From assembly GCA_030429925.1 (NCBI GenBank), contig JAUIGQ010000002.1:1-52086 (forward strand): a stretch of 52,086 bases of DNA. Direction: 5' to 3'. The stretch is from Bacteroidia bacterium. GTDB taxonomy: Bacteria; Bacteroidota; Bacteroidia; Flavobacteriales_E; Vicingaceae. A model generated the notes under the pieces. That model was not told the DNA's origin, did no database searches, and saw only the letters and a program-made list of their open reading frames with translations. Positions 44,100-50,610 of this stretch are shown here, one piece after another. Each line of letters opens with the position of its first letter. Position 1 is the first letter of the stretch. The translations under genes were made by a program, and so were the position numbers.

Positions 44100-45319
44100 G
44101 AACCTATAGAGAAACTCTTGACTATCTCTTTTCTCAGTTACCAATGTACCAGAGAGATGGAAAGGCCGCCATCAAAAAAGACCTCAATAACACAATGGCG
44201 CTTTGCAAGTTATTGGGAAATCCGGAAGAAAAATTTCGATCCATTCATATAGCAGGCACCAATGGCAAAGGTTCTACAGCTCATATGATGGCTTCCATCT
44301 TTCAAGAAGCCGGCTACAAGACAGGCCTATACACTTCTCCTCATTTAAAGGATTTTAGAGAAAGGATCAAGATCAATGGAAGTATGATCAAGGAATTGGA
44401 TGTGATAGACTTTGTGGAATCACATCAAGCCATTTTTCAAGATATAAGACCTTCCTTTTTCGAATGGACAGTGGCTCTTGCTTTCAATCATTTTGCAAAA
44501 GAAGAAGTAGACATTGCAATCATAGAAACAGGGTTAGGAGGCAGACTGGATTCAACCAATGTGATCAATCCTGAATTGAGTATCATTACCAATATAGCAA
44601 TGGATCATACGGATATGTTGGGCGATACCATTGAGCTAATAGCCAATGAGAAGGCAGGGATTATCAAGGAGAGCACTCCTGTTGTAATTGGCAATACCTC
44701 AAATGCTAAAGAGGTCTTTGCAAAAAAAGCCTCCGAGAAAGGTTCGGCAATCTATTATGCTGAGAATTTCCCCATGCCAATATTGGTCAATGCAGATCTA
44801 AGAGGCAATTATCAAAGGGAAAACCTGAAAACAGTTTACACTGCATGGCATGTTTTGAGGCTCAAAACCGACTTTCAACTTAGCTATATTCACTTTGTGA
44901 GAGGCGTAAGCAAGTCGATCAAAAATACGTCGCTAAGAGGAAGGTGGGAAATTCTCTCAGAATTACCCAAAACAATAACAGATGTTGCTCATAATGAAGC
45001 CGGTTTATCCTATGTATTAGAGCAATTAAAGGAAGAAAGCTACGATCAGTTGCACATTGTGCTAGGCCTGGTAAAAGAAAAAGACCATAGTAAGATCTTA
45101 AAATTATTCCCTCAAGAGGCAAATTTTTACTTCTGCGCCGCCAATATTCCAAGATCCCTAGAAGCGGAAAAGCTTCAATCTCTCGCAAACACAGTTGGAC
45201 TAAAAGGCGAAGTATACAGCAGTGTTGAAGAAGCAATAAAAGAGGCCCAAGCAATGGCTTCAAAGCAAGACCTCATCTATATAGGAGGTAGTACTTTCGT
45301 AGTTGCGGAAGCACTGTAA
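44096..45319 (+). CDS. folC: Folylpolyglutamate synthase / dihydrofolate synthase
   Basis: Mur-ligase-like enzyme adding glutamate to folates. 407 residues: IHIAGTNGKGSTAHMMA (ATP loop), YTSPHLKDFRERIKING, AIIETGLGGRLDSTNV, ITNIAMDHTDMLGDTIE, and a C-terminal domain with TDVAHNEAGLSYVL. The TTG start overlaps the tonB-like stop as TTGA, implying translation by re-initiation at the end of the energisation operon. Confidence 0.95.
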   Translation: MRTYRETLDYLFSQLPMYQRDGKAAIKKDLNNTMALCKLLGNPEEKFRSIHIAGTNGKGSTAHMMASIFQEAGYKTGLYTSPHLKDFRERIKINGSMIKELDVIDFVESHQAIFQDIRPSFFEWTVALAFNHFAKEEVDIAIIETGLGGRLDSTNVINPELSIITNIAMDHTDMLGDTIELIANEKAGIIKESTPVVIGNTSNAKEVFAKKASEKGSAIYYAENFPMPILVNADLRGNYQRENLKTVYTAWHVLRLKTDFQLSYIHFVRGVSKSIKNTSLRGRWEILSELPKTITDVAHNEAGLSYVLEQLKEESYDQLHIVLGLVKEKDHSKILKLFPQEANFYFCAANIPRSLEAEKLQSLANTVGLKGEVYSSVEEAIKEAQAMASKQDLIYIGGSTFVVAEAL

Positions 45320-45336
45320 TATTTTTTTGAAAAGAG

Positions 45337-45366
45337 TTGCCATAATTGACTTTTCATGTATATTTG
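45337..45366 (+). promoter_or_regulatory. Promoter of tRNA-Val(TAC)
   Basis: TTG at 45337-45339, 19-base spacer, then TATATTTG at 45359-45366: a full consensus promoter placing initiation a few bases before the mature tRNA 5' end. Confidence 0.75.
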
Positions 45367-45381
45367 CACTCCCAATTTTCG

Positions 45382-45456
45382 GGGCGAATAGCTCAGCTGG
45401 TTCAGAGCACCTCGTTTACACCGAGGGGGTCGGGAGTTCGAATCTCTCTTCGCCCA
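45382..45456 (+). tRNA. tRNA-Val (anticodon TAC)
   Basis: Complete cloverleaf: acceptor GGGCGAA/TTCGCCC, D arm GCTC/GAGC, anticodon stem CCTCG/CGAGG with loop TTTACAC (anticodon TAC), variable GGGTC, and T arm GGGAG/CTCTC with loop TTCGAAT. Discriminator A at 45456. CCA is not encoded. A strong terminator follows within 10 bases, so this is a single-gene transcript. Confidence 0.97.
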
Positions 45457-45461
45457 CAAAG

Positions 45462-45496
45462 AAAAGCCTGATTTGCATTTTGCAAATCAGGCTTTT
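45462..45496 (+). terminator. Intrinsic terminator after tRNA-Val(TAC)
   Basis: A perfect 16-bp stem (45462-45477 with 45481-45496, 3-base loop) ends in a T-tract. The A-rich 5' side makes it potentially bidirectional. Confidence 0.9.
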
Positions 45497-45507
45497 TTCG
45501 TTTTAGA

Positions 45508-45530
45508 CAAGCTGAGCTTGCTCAAGCTTG
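45508..45530. repeat. REP-like hairpin downstream of tRNA-Val(TAC)
   Basis: CAAGC and TGAGC on the left pair with GCTCA and GCTTG on the right around TT, with one bulged A (10 bp). The words resemble the CAAGCTCAGC-type extragenic palindromes common in Bacteroidota. It marks the start of the repeat-rich region between the two tRNA genes. Confidence 0.5.
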
Positions 45531-45538
45531 GATGGAAC

Positions 45539-45570
45539 GAAGAAAGACGAGTTCGAGCGAAGCGAGAACA
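45539..45570 (+). repeat. 32-bp repeat module M1, copy 1
   Basis: GAAGAAAGACGAGTTCGAGC and the following bases to 45570 recur at 45831-45862 with 30 of 32 bases identical. It overlaps the start of the 62-bp module by six bases. In copy 2 the modules are separated, so the two modules have moved independently or rearranged. Confidence 0.75.
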
Positions 45571-45626
45571 GGCTTTTCTTTGTTAGGACACCTCCTTTGA
45601 GATGGGCGAACAAAGTGAGCCAATCT
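45565..45626 (+). repeat. 62-bp direct repeat M2, copy 1
   Basis: Identical over 62 bases to 45728-45789. It contains CAGGCTTTTCTTTGT, the exact reverse complement of the 15 bases at 45456-45470 just after the tRNA. It also contains GGGCGAA, the same seven bases as the tRNA-Val(TAC) acceptor 5' strand. An internal near-palindrome GAGATGGGC/GCCAATCTC surrounds an 11-base loop. No open reading frame or transposase is associated. Confidence 0.85.
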
Positions 45627-45727
45627 CATTCAAATGTCAGTTATCAATCTTCAAAGTAATGATCTCTATATCTTGAAATAATCTCAAATAAGTCTTTGTT
45701 CTTGCTTCTTGACTCTTATCTCTATAA
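45627..45727. other. Spacer between 62-bp repeat copies
   Basis: AT-rich and non-coding. The right part (45697-45720) contains CTTGCTTCTTGACTCTTATC, the reverse-complement form of the CAAGA-rich words found in other gaps of this window. No promoter or RNA gene was recognised. Confidence 0.5.
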
Positions 45728-45789
45728 AGAACAGGCTTTTCTTTGTTAGGACACCTCCTTTGAGATGGGCGAACAAAGTGAGCCAATCT
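45728..45789 (+). repeat. 62-bp direct repeat M2, copy 2
   Basis: Exact second copy of 45565-45626, offset 163 bases. Identity stops sharply at both ends. Confidence 0.85.
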
Positions 45790-45830
45790 AATGAAAGCAA
45801 GTCAACTTTAGTTGTGCGAAGTAAGCCAGC

Positions 45831-45862
45831 GAAGAAAGACTAGTTCGAGCGAAGAGAGAACA
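45831..45862 (+). repeat. 32-bp repeat module M1, copy 2
   Basis: Matches 45539-45570 at 30 of 32 positions (G/T at the 11th base and C/A near the end differ). It follows rather than precedes the 62-bp module, giving the order M1-M2 ... M2-M1. Confidence 0.75.
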
Positions 45863-45994
45863 AAAGGGGAAGAAGTACTTAGAGTCTTTAAAGTATTTCG
45901 AGTACTTAGAATATGAGTTGAATGTTTTTAGTTTTTAGTTTTTAATTTATTCTTTCTTATCTCTTATTTCTAACCCCATTTCCTATTTCTTATC
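45863..45994. other. AT-rich non-coding stretch before tRNA-Val(GAC)
   Basis: Contains low-complexity TTTTTAG and pyrimidine-rich tracts (GTTTTTAGTTTTTAGTTTTT near 45927-45947; TTATCTCTTATTTC near 45957-45970). No gene seen. Confidence 0.5.
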
Positions 45995-46002
45995 TATTTT
46001 TG
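45995..46002 (+). promoter_or_regulatory. Putative -7 promoter element of tRNA-Val(GAC)
   Basis: TATTTTTG is an exact TAnnTTTG match 11 bases before the mature tRNA. No TTG -33 box was found at the expected distance. Confidence 0.55.
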
Positions 46003-46013
46003 GGCCCAATAAA

Positions 46014-46088
46014 GAGGCATTAGCTCAGTTGGTTCAGAGCACTACCTTGACAGGGTAGGGGTCACTGGTTCGAATCCAGTATGCCTCA
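46014..46088 (+). tRNA. tRNA-Val (anticodon GAC)
   Basis: Complete cloverleaf: acceptor GAGGCAT/ATGCCTC, D arm GCTC/GAGC, anticodon stem CTACC/GGTAG with loop TTGACAG (anticodon GAC), variable GGGTC, and T arm ACTGG/CCAGT with loop TTCGAAT. Discriminator A at 46088; CCA not encoded. Together with the TAC gene upstream it covers all Val codons by wobble. Confidence 0.97.
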
Positions 46089-46093
46089 CAAGA

Positions 46094-46120
46094 AAAAAGC
46101 ATCGCAAAGCGATGCTTTTT
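46094..46120 (+). terminator. Intrinsic terminator after tRNA-Val(GAC)
   Basis: A 12-bp stem (46094-46105 with 46109-46120) with a 3-base AAA loop and terminal T-tract lies 5 bases after the tRNA. Confidence 0.9.
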
Positions 46121-46355
46121 AGTTACGAGCACGAGCGAAGCTTTGCTTCTCAGAGTGCGAGGAGCGTAAAAGAAATTTTGCAAGGCAAAATTCTTTTTTC
46201 TTGGGTACAAGAGCCCAAATTCAGGATGGCCAAGCAAGCTGAATCGCTCCATTATCATTAGAAAATTGATCAAGACTCAAGATTCCAGCCTCCAAGTTCT
46301 TGCACTTTAGATAGCTTCATCAAAATTTCATATCTTCAACCCTTCTAGACAGGCA
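46121..46355. other. Structured non-coding region after tRNA-Val(GAC)
   Basis: Holds several hairpins: GAAGC/GCTTC near 46136-46150, an AAGAAATTTTGC / GCAAAATTCTT stem with one bulge at about 46168-46197 ending in a T-tract, and TGGG/CCCA near 46202-46217. Words such as GAGCGAAGC and CTCAAGATTCCAG echo the repeat region before the tRNA and other gaps. No gene recognised. Confidence 0.5.
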
Positions 46356-47045
46356 ATGAAATCAGGAAAGATAGTTTTTAAGGTCGAGATCTTGGATGAA
46401 GAGATCGTATTGGAAAATGGCAACTCACATGCTAAGACTGCTGTCATTGAAAAATGGAAGGACAATTACCTAATGAGCAGCAGAAAGTACGGTGCCCCTT
46501 CTGTGGAAGAGATCTATGATAAGATCAATAAGAAAGAAGCCATTAATCTTGATTTTTGCTATCTAAAAGACTTCTCACTAGCTGAGTATCGTAAATCACA
46601 TGATCTTGGAGAGATTGATGTTGTAGACATAGTTTCCATTTCAGCATCCAATGCCTTTTTTGAAAGCTCTTTTGGAACTGACTTCTCTTACTCTCATTTC
46701 ATAGAAGACCCACCTGATTTTTCTTACTGTATCTTCAATCAAGGTCATGTGAATTTTGGACATGCCAAATGTGAGTCCAGCATGAACTTCAATAGATCAG
46801 AGTTCTATCTTGAAGAATTGAGCTTTCGATTTGCTGAATTTGAAAAGGGAGATTTTCTTCCTGCATTTTTGATTGTGATGATGTGCTTTTTGTCAATACT
46901 AACTTCGGGAGTGGGAATGTATCTTTCCGTCAGGCCGATTTTCGAGAGAGTAATTGCAATTTCCAGTATTCACGATTCGACAAGGGGGATGTTTCATTTG
47001 ACAAAGCAGTTTTTCGGGGAGAGGACATTGATTTCAGAAAGATAG
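46356..47045 (+). CDS. Repeat-domain K+ channel, 5' part of frameshifted gene
   Basis: N-terminal ~90 residues (KIVFKVEILDEEIVLENGN...) precede a run of Phe-rich units about 12 residues long: FIEDPPDFSYCI, FNQGHVNFGHAK, an 11-residue unit, and FYLEELSFRFAE, then FEKGD. The frame loses the pattern after Asp at 46851-46853. The remaining residues (LPAFLIVMMCFLS...) are out-of-frame sequence, not a real membrane helix. The true continuation is in the frame of the 46883-48016 reading, which can be followed back to TTT at 46853. Confidence 0.75.
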   Translation: MKSGKIVFKVEILDEEIVLENGNSHAKTAVIEKWKDNYLMSSRKYGAPSVEEIYDKINKKEAINLDFCYLKDFSLAEYRKSHDLGEIDVVDIVSISASNAFFESSFGTDFSYSHFIEDPPDFSYCIFNQGHVNFGHAKCESSMNFNRSEFYLEELSFRFAEFEKGDFLPAFLIVMMCFLSILTSGVGMYLSVRPIFERVIAISSIHDSTRGMFHLTKQFFGERTLISER

Positions 47046-48016
47046 AGTTCGGAGATGGCAAGGCTGAGTTTAGAAGAGTAGATTTCGGAAATGGAAATGT
47101 GAATTTCAATGAATCTGAATTCAAGCAAGGCAAGGTCAATTTCAGGAACTCAACCTTCGGAACTGGTTATAACACCTTTGAAAATGTGGACTTCGGACCC
47201 AATGATGTTCAATTTGATGGCTTAGTATCCGAAGGTCACTTATCTTTCAAGGGATGTATATTTGACTCCCTCTCATTTACTGATTCCAGACTTTACGGCC
47301 ATTGTGATTTTCGAATCGCCAAAGGAAATACATTGGATTTCTCCTATTCCATTTTCAAAGACATTCTGGATTTTGAACCTACAGATAATGAAGTCCATCT
47401 GAAGACTTTGAAGATAGAGGGCATCAAGAATATGGGCAAGATCTTTATTTCTTGGGGCACCAATAAGGTTCACTCTTTAATCACCTCTCAACCCGATAGT
47501 AGTCTATTTAGTAAAGCCGAACAATTCAATATTCTGAAAGAGAGCTTTAATTCAAATGGAAAGTATTCTTCTGAAGATAAAGCATATGTTTCTTTCAAAA
47601 GATTTGAGATGAAAGCTCAGTTGGAAAGAGATAGTAAGAAAGGACCTTTGAACAGTATTCGAGCGAACTTCATTTACGGATTCCAATGGTTGGTTTTTGA
47701 TAAAGCCGGTTTATTTGCAACTGCTCCTTTGAGAGTATTTACCAGTATGCTGGTTGTATTATCCTTCTTTTCATTGATCTATATTGCCCTTCCCTCTTTT
47801 GTTCATGCTGAGATCGTCTCCTCAGTTGGAGACCCTGATCATTTGAGTTTAGTTGAAAGATCCTTTTATCACAGTGCGATCACTTTCTTTACTATTGGCT
47901 ATGGCGATTTTTACCCTTCCGGACATGTCAGATGGCTCTCATCTGCAGAAGGATGGGCAGGAGTATTCCTGATGTCCTACTTTACAGTAGCTTTTGTGAG
48001 AAAGATCTTAAGATAG
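46883..48016 (+). CDS. Repeat-domain K+ channel, 3' part of frameshifted gene
   Basis: About nine units with an exact 12-residue period, F-x-x-G-x-V-x-F-x-x-x-x (for example FDKGDVSFDKAV, FGNGNVNFNESE, FKQGKVNFRNST), form a probable cytoplasmic beta-solenoid. A helical linker (AEQFNILKESFNSNGKYSSE) like those after pentapeptide-repeat domains comes next. The channel end has one membrane helix (VFTSMLVVLSFFSLIYIAL), the pore loop FFTIGYGDFYP with K+ selectivity filter TIGYGD (residues 337-342), and a second helix. The GTG start at 46883 is not the ancestral start. An intact gene would encode about 555 residues. Confidence 0.82.
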   Translation: MLFVNTNFGSGNVSFRQADFRESNCNFQYSRFDKGDVSFDKAVFRGEDIDFRKIEFGDGKAEFRRVDFGNGNVNFNESEFKQGKVNFRNSTFGTGYNTFENVDFGPNDVQFDGLVSEGHLSFKGCIFDSLSFTDSRLYGHCDFRIAKGNTLDFSYSIFKDILDFEPTDNEVHLKTLKIEGIKNMGKIFISWGTNKVHSLITSQPDSSLFSKAEQFNILKESFNSNGKYSSEDKAYVSFKRFEMKAQLERDSKKGPLNSIRANFIYGFQWLVFDKAGLFATAPLRVFTSMLVVLSFFSLIYIALPSFVHAEIVSSVGDPDHLSLVERSFYHSAITFFTIGYGDFYPSGHVRWLSSAEGWAGVFLMSYFTVAFVRKILR

Positions 48017-48020
48017 GGGT

Positions 48021-50357
48021 TTAATGCCTAGTGTCCTTGGGCACCTCGTCAATTTCAATAGAAGGAGGATTTTTTTGTAGGATCTTATATCTATCATCTA
48101 TTGCACTGAGCATTCTAGAAGCCTCTCCCCCATCAATCCTTCCTCTTTTCTGAAGTCTCTCAATTGTCTTCACTTCATAGTTCAAGAGTGAGCGAATCGC
48201 CTGAGTAGTTGATACGGCTTTATAAACTCCTGGATAATTCTTTCTCAGGTTCCTCAGAAAAGTTTGCCCCTCTATTCTGTTCTCATTGATCTCACTTTCA
48301 ATCAATTCAAGAGCCTTTGCATCTTCTTTCTCGCTGCGCAATAAGCTTTCTACTAATTTCAATGCCTCTTCTTGAGCCATTACAAAACTTACTGCACAAT
48401 CGTAACTCAGCATCATACGATCCAAATAATAGTCTTTAGCCAGCTTACCCAACAAAGGCCATTTGGAGACCTTGCTCAATGTTTCTGGAATCTTCCAGCT
48501 CTCTTCCAAATCCTTTCTATGACTTAATGGTATGTTTCCACCTTGATCTAAAAGCTGACTAATATTATCACTCAACACCTTAACACCTATCGCTCCAAGT
48601 AAACCATCCTTGAACTGATGCCAATAGCTACTCTTTTCTGCCTCTAAAAATCTTTTCCTCAATTCCGCAATGGCATGTCTGTTTTCAACACCTTCAGAAT
48701 GATCAGCTTCAACTGCCTCTGGAACGAACTTGGCCACTTCTTTCCAGTCTGATTTTCTAATAAATCGATCACTTTTCAATCTTTCTATTTGGTTGACCGT
48801 GCTTTCATGAAGATATTCCCTTGCATTTGTAAGCATCTTTGCCTTTGCTGGAGAGATCTTAGTTAACCCTAGTCCTTCTACCAAATACTTCACAGTGGAA
48901 GCGTTGATCAGTAGAGTCAAGGTTACAATTCCCGCTGTGAAGAATAAGAATTGATCTTTGATCTCTGCCGGAATGTACTTATCGTCTACCCCAGCTACGA
49001 TCAATGCCAAGGCTAGGCCTATTGCACCTCTCAATGCACCGTACCATACAATAATAGCATCCTTCTTTGGCAACCCATAGCCGGCGCGCTTCATAAATGG
49101 GTAGAACATGGCAATCACTATTGCTCTCACTACATGGATACCAATGTAGAATATTCCTAATAAAATAAAGTCTTGTACTTCAAAAACACTCCTTTCAGCT
49201 ACAACAATTCCCACGATCAGGAAGATCAAACAGTTGGCAATGAAACCTGCGAGTTCCCAGAATTCATGCATGAAATGCTCTACTTGCGGACTGAATCTAG
49301 ATTTCCCAACTCCTCCTATGATCAACCCCAGAGCTACGAGACCAAGCACACCTGACACATGGAATGTATGCTCAGCAAGATAAAAAGTTAGATAAGCAGC
49401 TGCTATAACAAGACTGGTTTCAACCATGGCATCATTAAAGACATTTTTGACCCAATTGATAACAATGTATCCGGCAATGATCCCAATCAAAGTTCCTCCG
49501 AAGGCAACACGAAAGAATTCCATGATTGGACTATTGCCTGTTGCATCTCCGGTGATTCCGAGAAAGAATACCATAAAAAGCACGATGGCAGTACCATCAT
49601 TTAACAAGGACTCCCCTTCAATCAAGGTTCCCAACTTTTTACTCGCTCCCAAGTCTTTCAGGAGGGCAACAACAGCTACCGGGTCAGTTGCACTCACTAT
49701 TGCGCCAAACATCAAGGCCAAAGACCAATTCCAGCCATCCAATCCAAACCCCCACATCTGCAATCCCATGGCTAATGCTCCTGTTAGGCCCAATGCAACC
49801 AATATTCCTGGAACAGCAAGGATAATTGCGTTAGTTGAAGACTTTTTAAAGGTATGCAGGTCCATTGCATAGGCAGCCTCAAAGATCAGTATGGGTAGAA
49901 AGATGAATAATAGAAGATGCGGATCTATATTCGCTGCAAACTGAATTGAATTACTGAGGTTCTTCAATTCAATTGTCAAACTACCTATATGCCAAGCTTC
50001 AAAAAAGCCCAAGCGATTTGAAACACCCAAGGCAATTCCAATGATCAGAAGCAAAACGGTAAAAGGGAATGGAGTCTTTTTGAGAAAGTGTCTGGTGGAA
50101 ACACCAATGATCATTGCCAATATAATAAAGAGTAAAGGAGCTGTATTCGTATGATGCTCGCCCTCTTCATGCTCAGCATGGGCATCATCACCCTTATTTG
50201 CGTGATGGTTTGCATGCTCATCTACATGCTCAGTATGAACGCTTTCCTCCTTATGTTCCTTATGCTCTTGAGCAAAAACCGATTGAAAAAGACTAAGGGA
50301 AAAGATCAGTGAGAATACAAAGAATTTCCTTCTCACATTATGCAAATGGATCTTCAT
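48021..50357 (-). CDS. CPA1-family Na+/H+ antiporter with His-rich N-terminal segment
   Basis: 778 residues. A cleavable signal-like segment (FFVFSLIFSLSLFQSVFAQ) is followed by an acidic His-rich stretch (31-69: 11 His and 13 Asp/Glu). About 12 membrane helices follow, with FLPILIFEAAYAMDLHTF, GAIVSATDPVAVVALLKDLG, LIEGESLLNDGTAIVLFMVF and WYGALRGAIGLALAL, the NhaP/NHE signatures with the ion-binding Asp pair. A ~290-residue cytoplasmic helical tail completes it. It is convergent with the broken K+ channel after 4 bases. Confidence 0.94.
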   Translation of the reverse strand: MKIHLHNVRRKFFVFSLIFSLSLFQSVFAQEHKEHKEESVHTEHVDEHANHHANKGDDAHAEHEEGEHHTNTAPLLFIILAMIIGVSTRHFLKKTPFPFTVLLLIIGIALGVSNRLGFFEAWHIGSLTIELKNLSNSIQFAANIDPHLLLFIFLPILIFEAAYAMDLHTFKKSSTNAIILAVPGILVALGLTGALAMGLQMWGFGLDGWNWSLALMFGAIVSATDPVAVVALLKDLGASKKLGTLIEGESLLNDGTAIVLFMVFFLGITGDATGNSPIMEFFRVAFGGTLIGIIAGYIVINWVKNVFNDAMVETSLVIAAAYLTFYLAEHTFHVSGVLGLVALGLIIGGVGKSRFSPQVEHFMHEFWELAGFIANCLIFLIVGIVVAERSVFEVQDFILLGIFYIGIHVVRAIVIAMFYPFMKRAGYGLPKKDAIIVWYGALRGAIGLALALIVAGVDDKYIPAEIKDQFLFFTAGIVTLTLLINASTVKYLVEGLGLTKISPAKAKMLTNAREYLHESTVNQIERLKSDRFIRKSDWKEVAKFVPEAVEADHSEGVENRHAIAELRKRFLEAEKSSYWHQFKDGLLGAIGVKVLSDNISQLLDQGGNIPLSHRKDLEESWKIPETLSKVSKWPLLGKLAKDYYLDRMMLSYDCAVSFVMAQEEALKLVESLLRSEKEDAKALELIESEINENRIEGQTFLRNLRKNYPGVYKAVSTTQAIRSLLNYEVKTIERLQKRGRIDGGEASRMLSAIDDRYKILQKNPPSIEIDEVPKDTRH

Positions 50358-50487
50358 AGGTAGTGGCAGTAAATTGAATTAGTCGACAATAAAGATATAA
50401 ACATAATTGAATTTGCCTAATTAATCTAAAATATGGTCATTTTATGAAAATAGTTATCTAAATATTTCATATTCTCGATTAAAATCC

Positions 50488-50518
50488 TTTGAACATCAAT
50501 AAATTAGGTTTATGTTTG
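50488..50518 (+). promoter_or_regulatory. Promoter of the GEVED/FnIII protein gene
   Basis: TTTG (50488-50491), 19-base spacer, then TATGTTTG (50511-50518) is a perfect Bacteroidota consensus. It predicts an untranslated leader of about 85 bases before ATG 50611, with a small CTTCT/AGAAG hairpin at its beginning (50524-50538). Confidence 0.72.
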
Positions 50519-50610
50519 ATACCCTTCTATTTTAGAAGAAGTCTTAAAATTTGTACTAACCAACTGATTTTAAACATCATAGCTTTATTGACTAACCAAA
50601 ACTTATTACA

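Noticed and set aside
45277-45459. Minus-strand 60-residue reading frame (WAKRDSNSRPPRCKRGALNQ...) across tRNA-Val(TAC)
   Set aside because: It is the antisense of a complete tRNA cloverleaf, a classic spurious frame.
45565-45862. Repeats between the tRNA genes considered as a CRISPR array or insertion sequence
   Set aside because: Only two copies of each unit, unequal spacing, no cas or transposase gene, no terminal inverted repeats or target duplication visible.
46034-46273. Minus-strand 79-residue reading frame over tRNA-Val(GAC)
   Set aside because: It also reads through the antisense of a tRNA and its terminator; no family-like sequence.
46857-46925. Apparent membrane helix (LPAFLIVMMCFLSILTSGVGM) at the end of the 46356 frame
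   Set aside because: It is out-of-frame translation of the repeat domain; the alternative frame continues the 12-residue repeats exactly.
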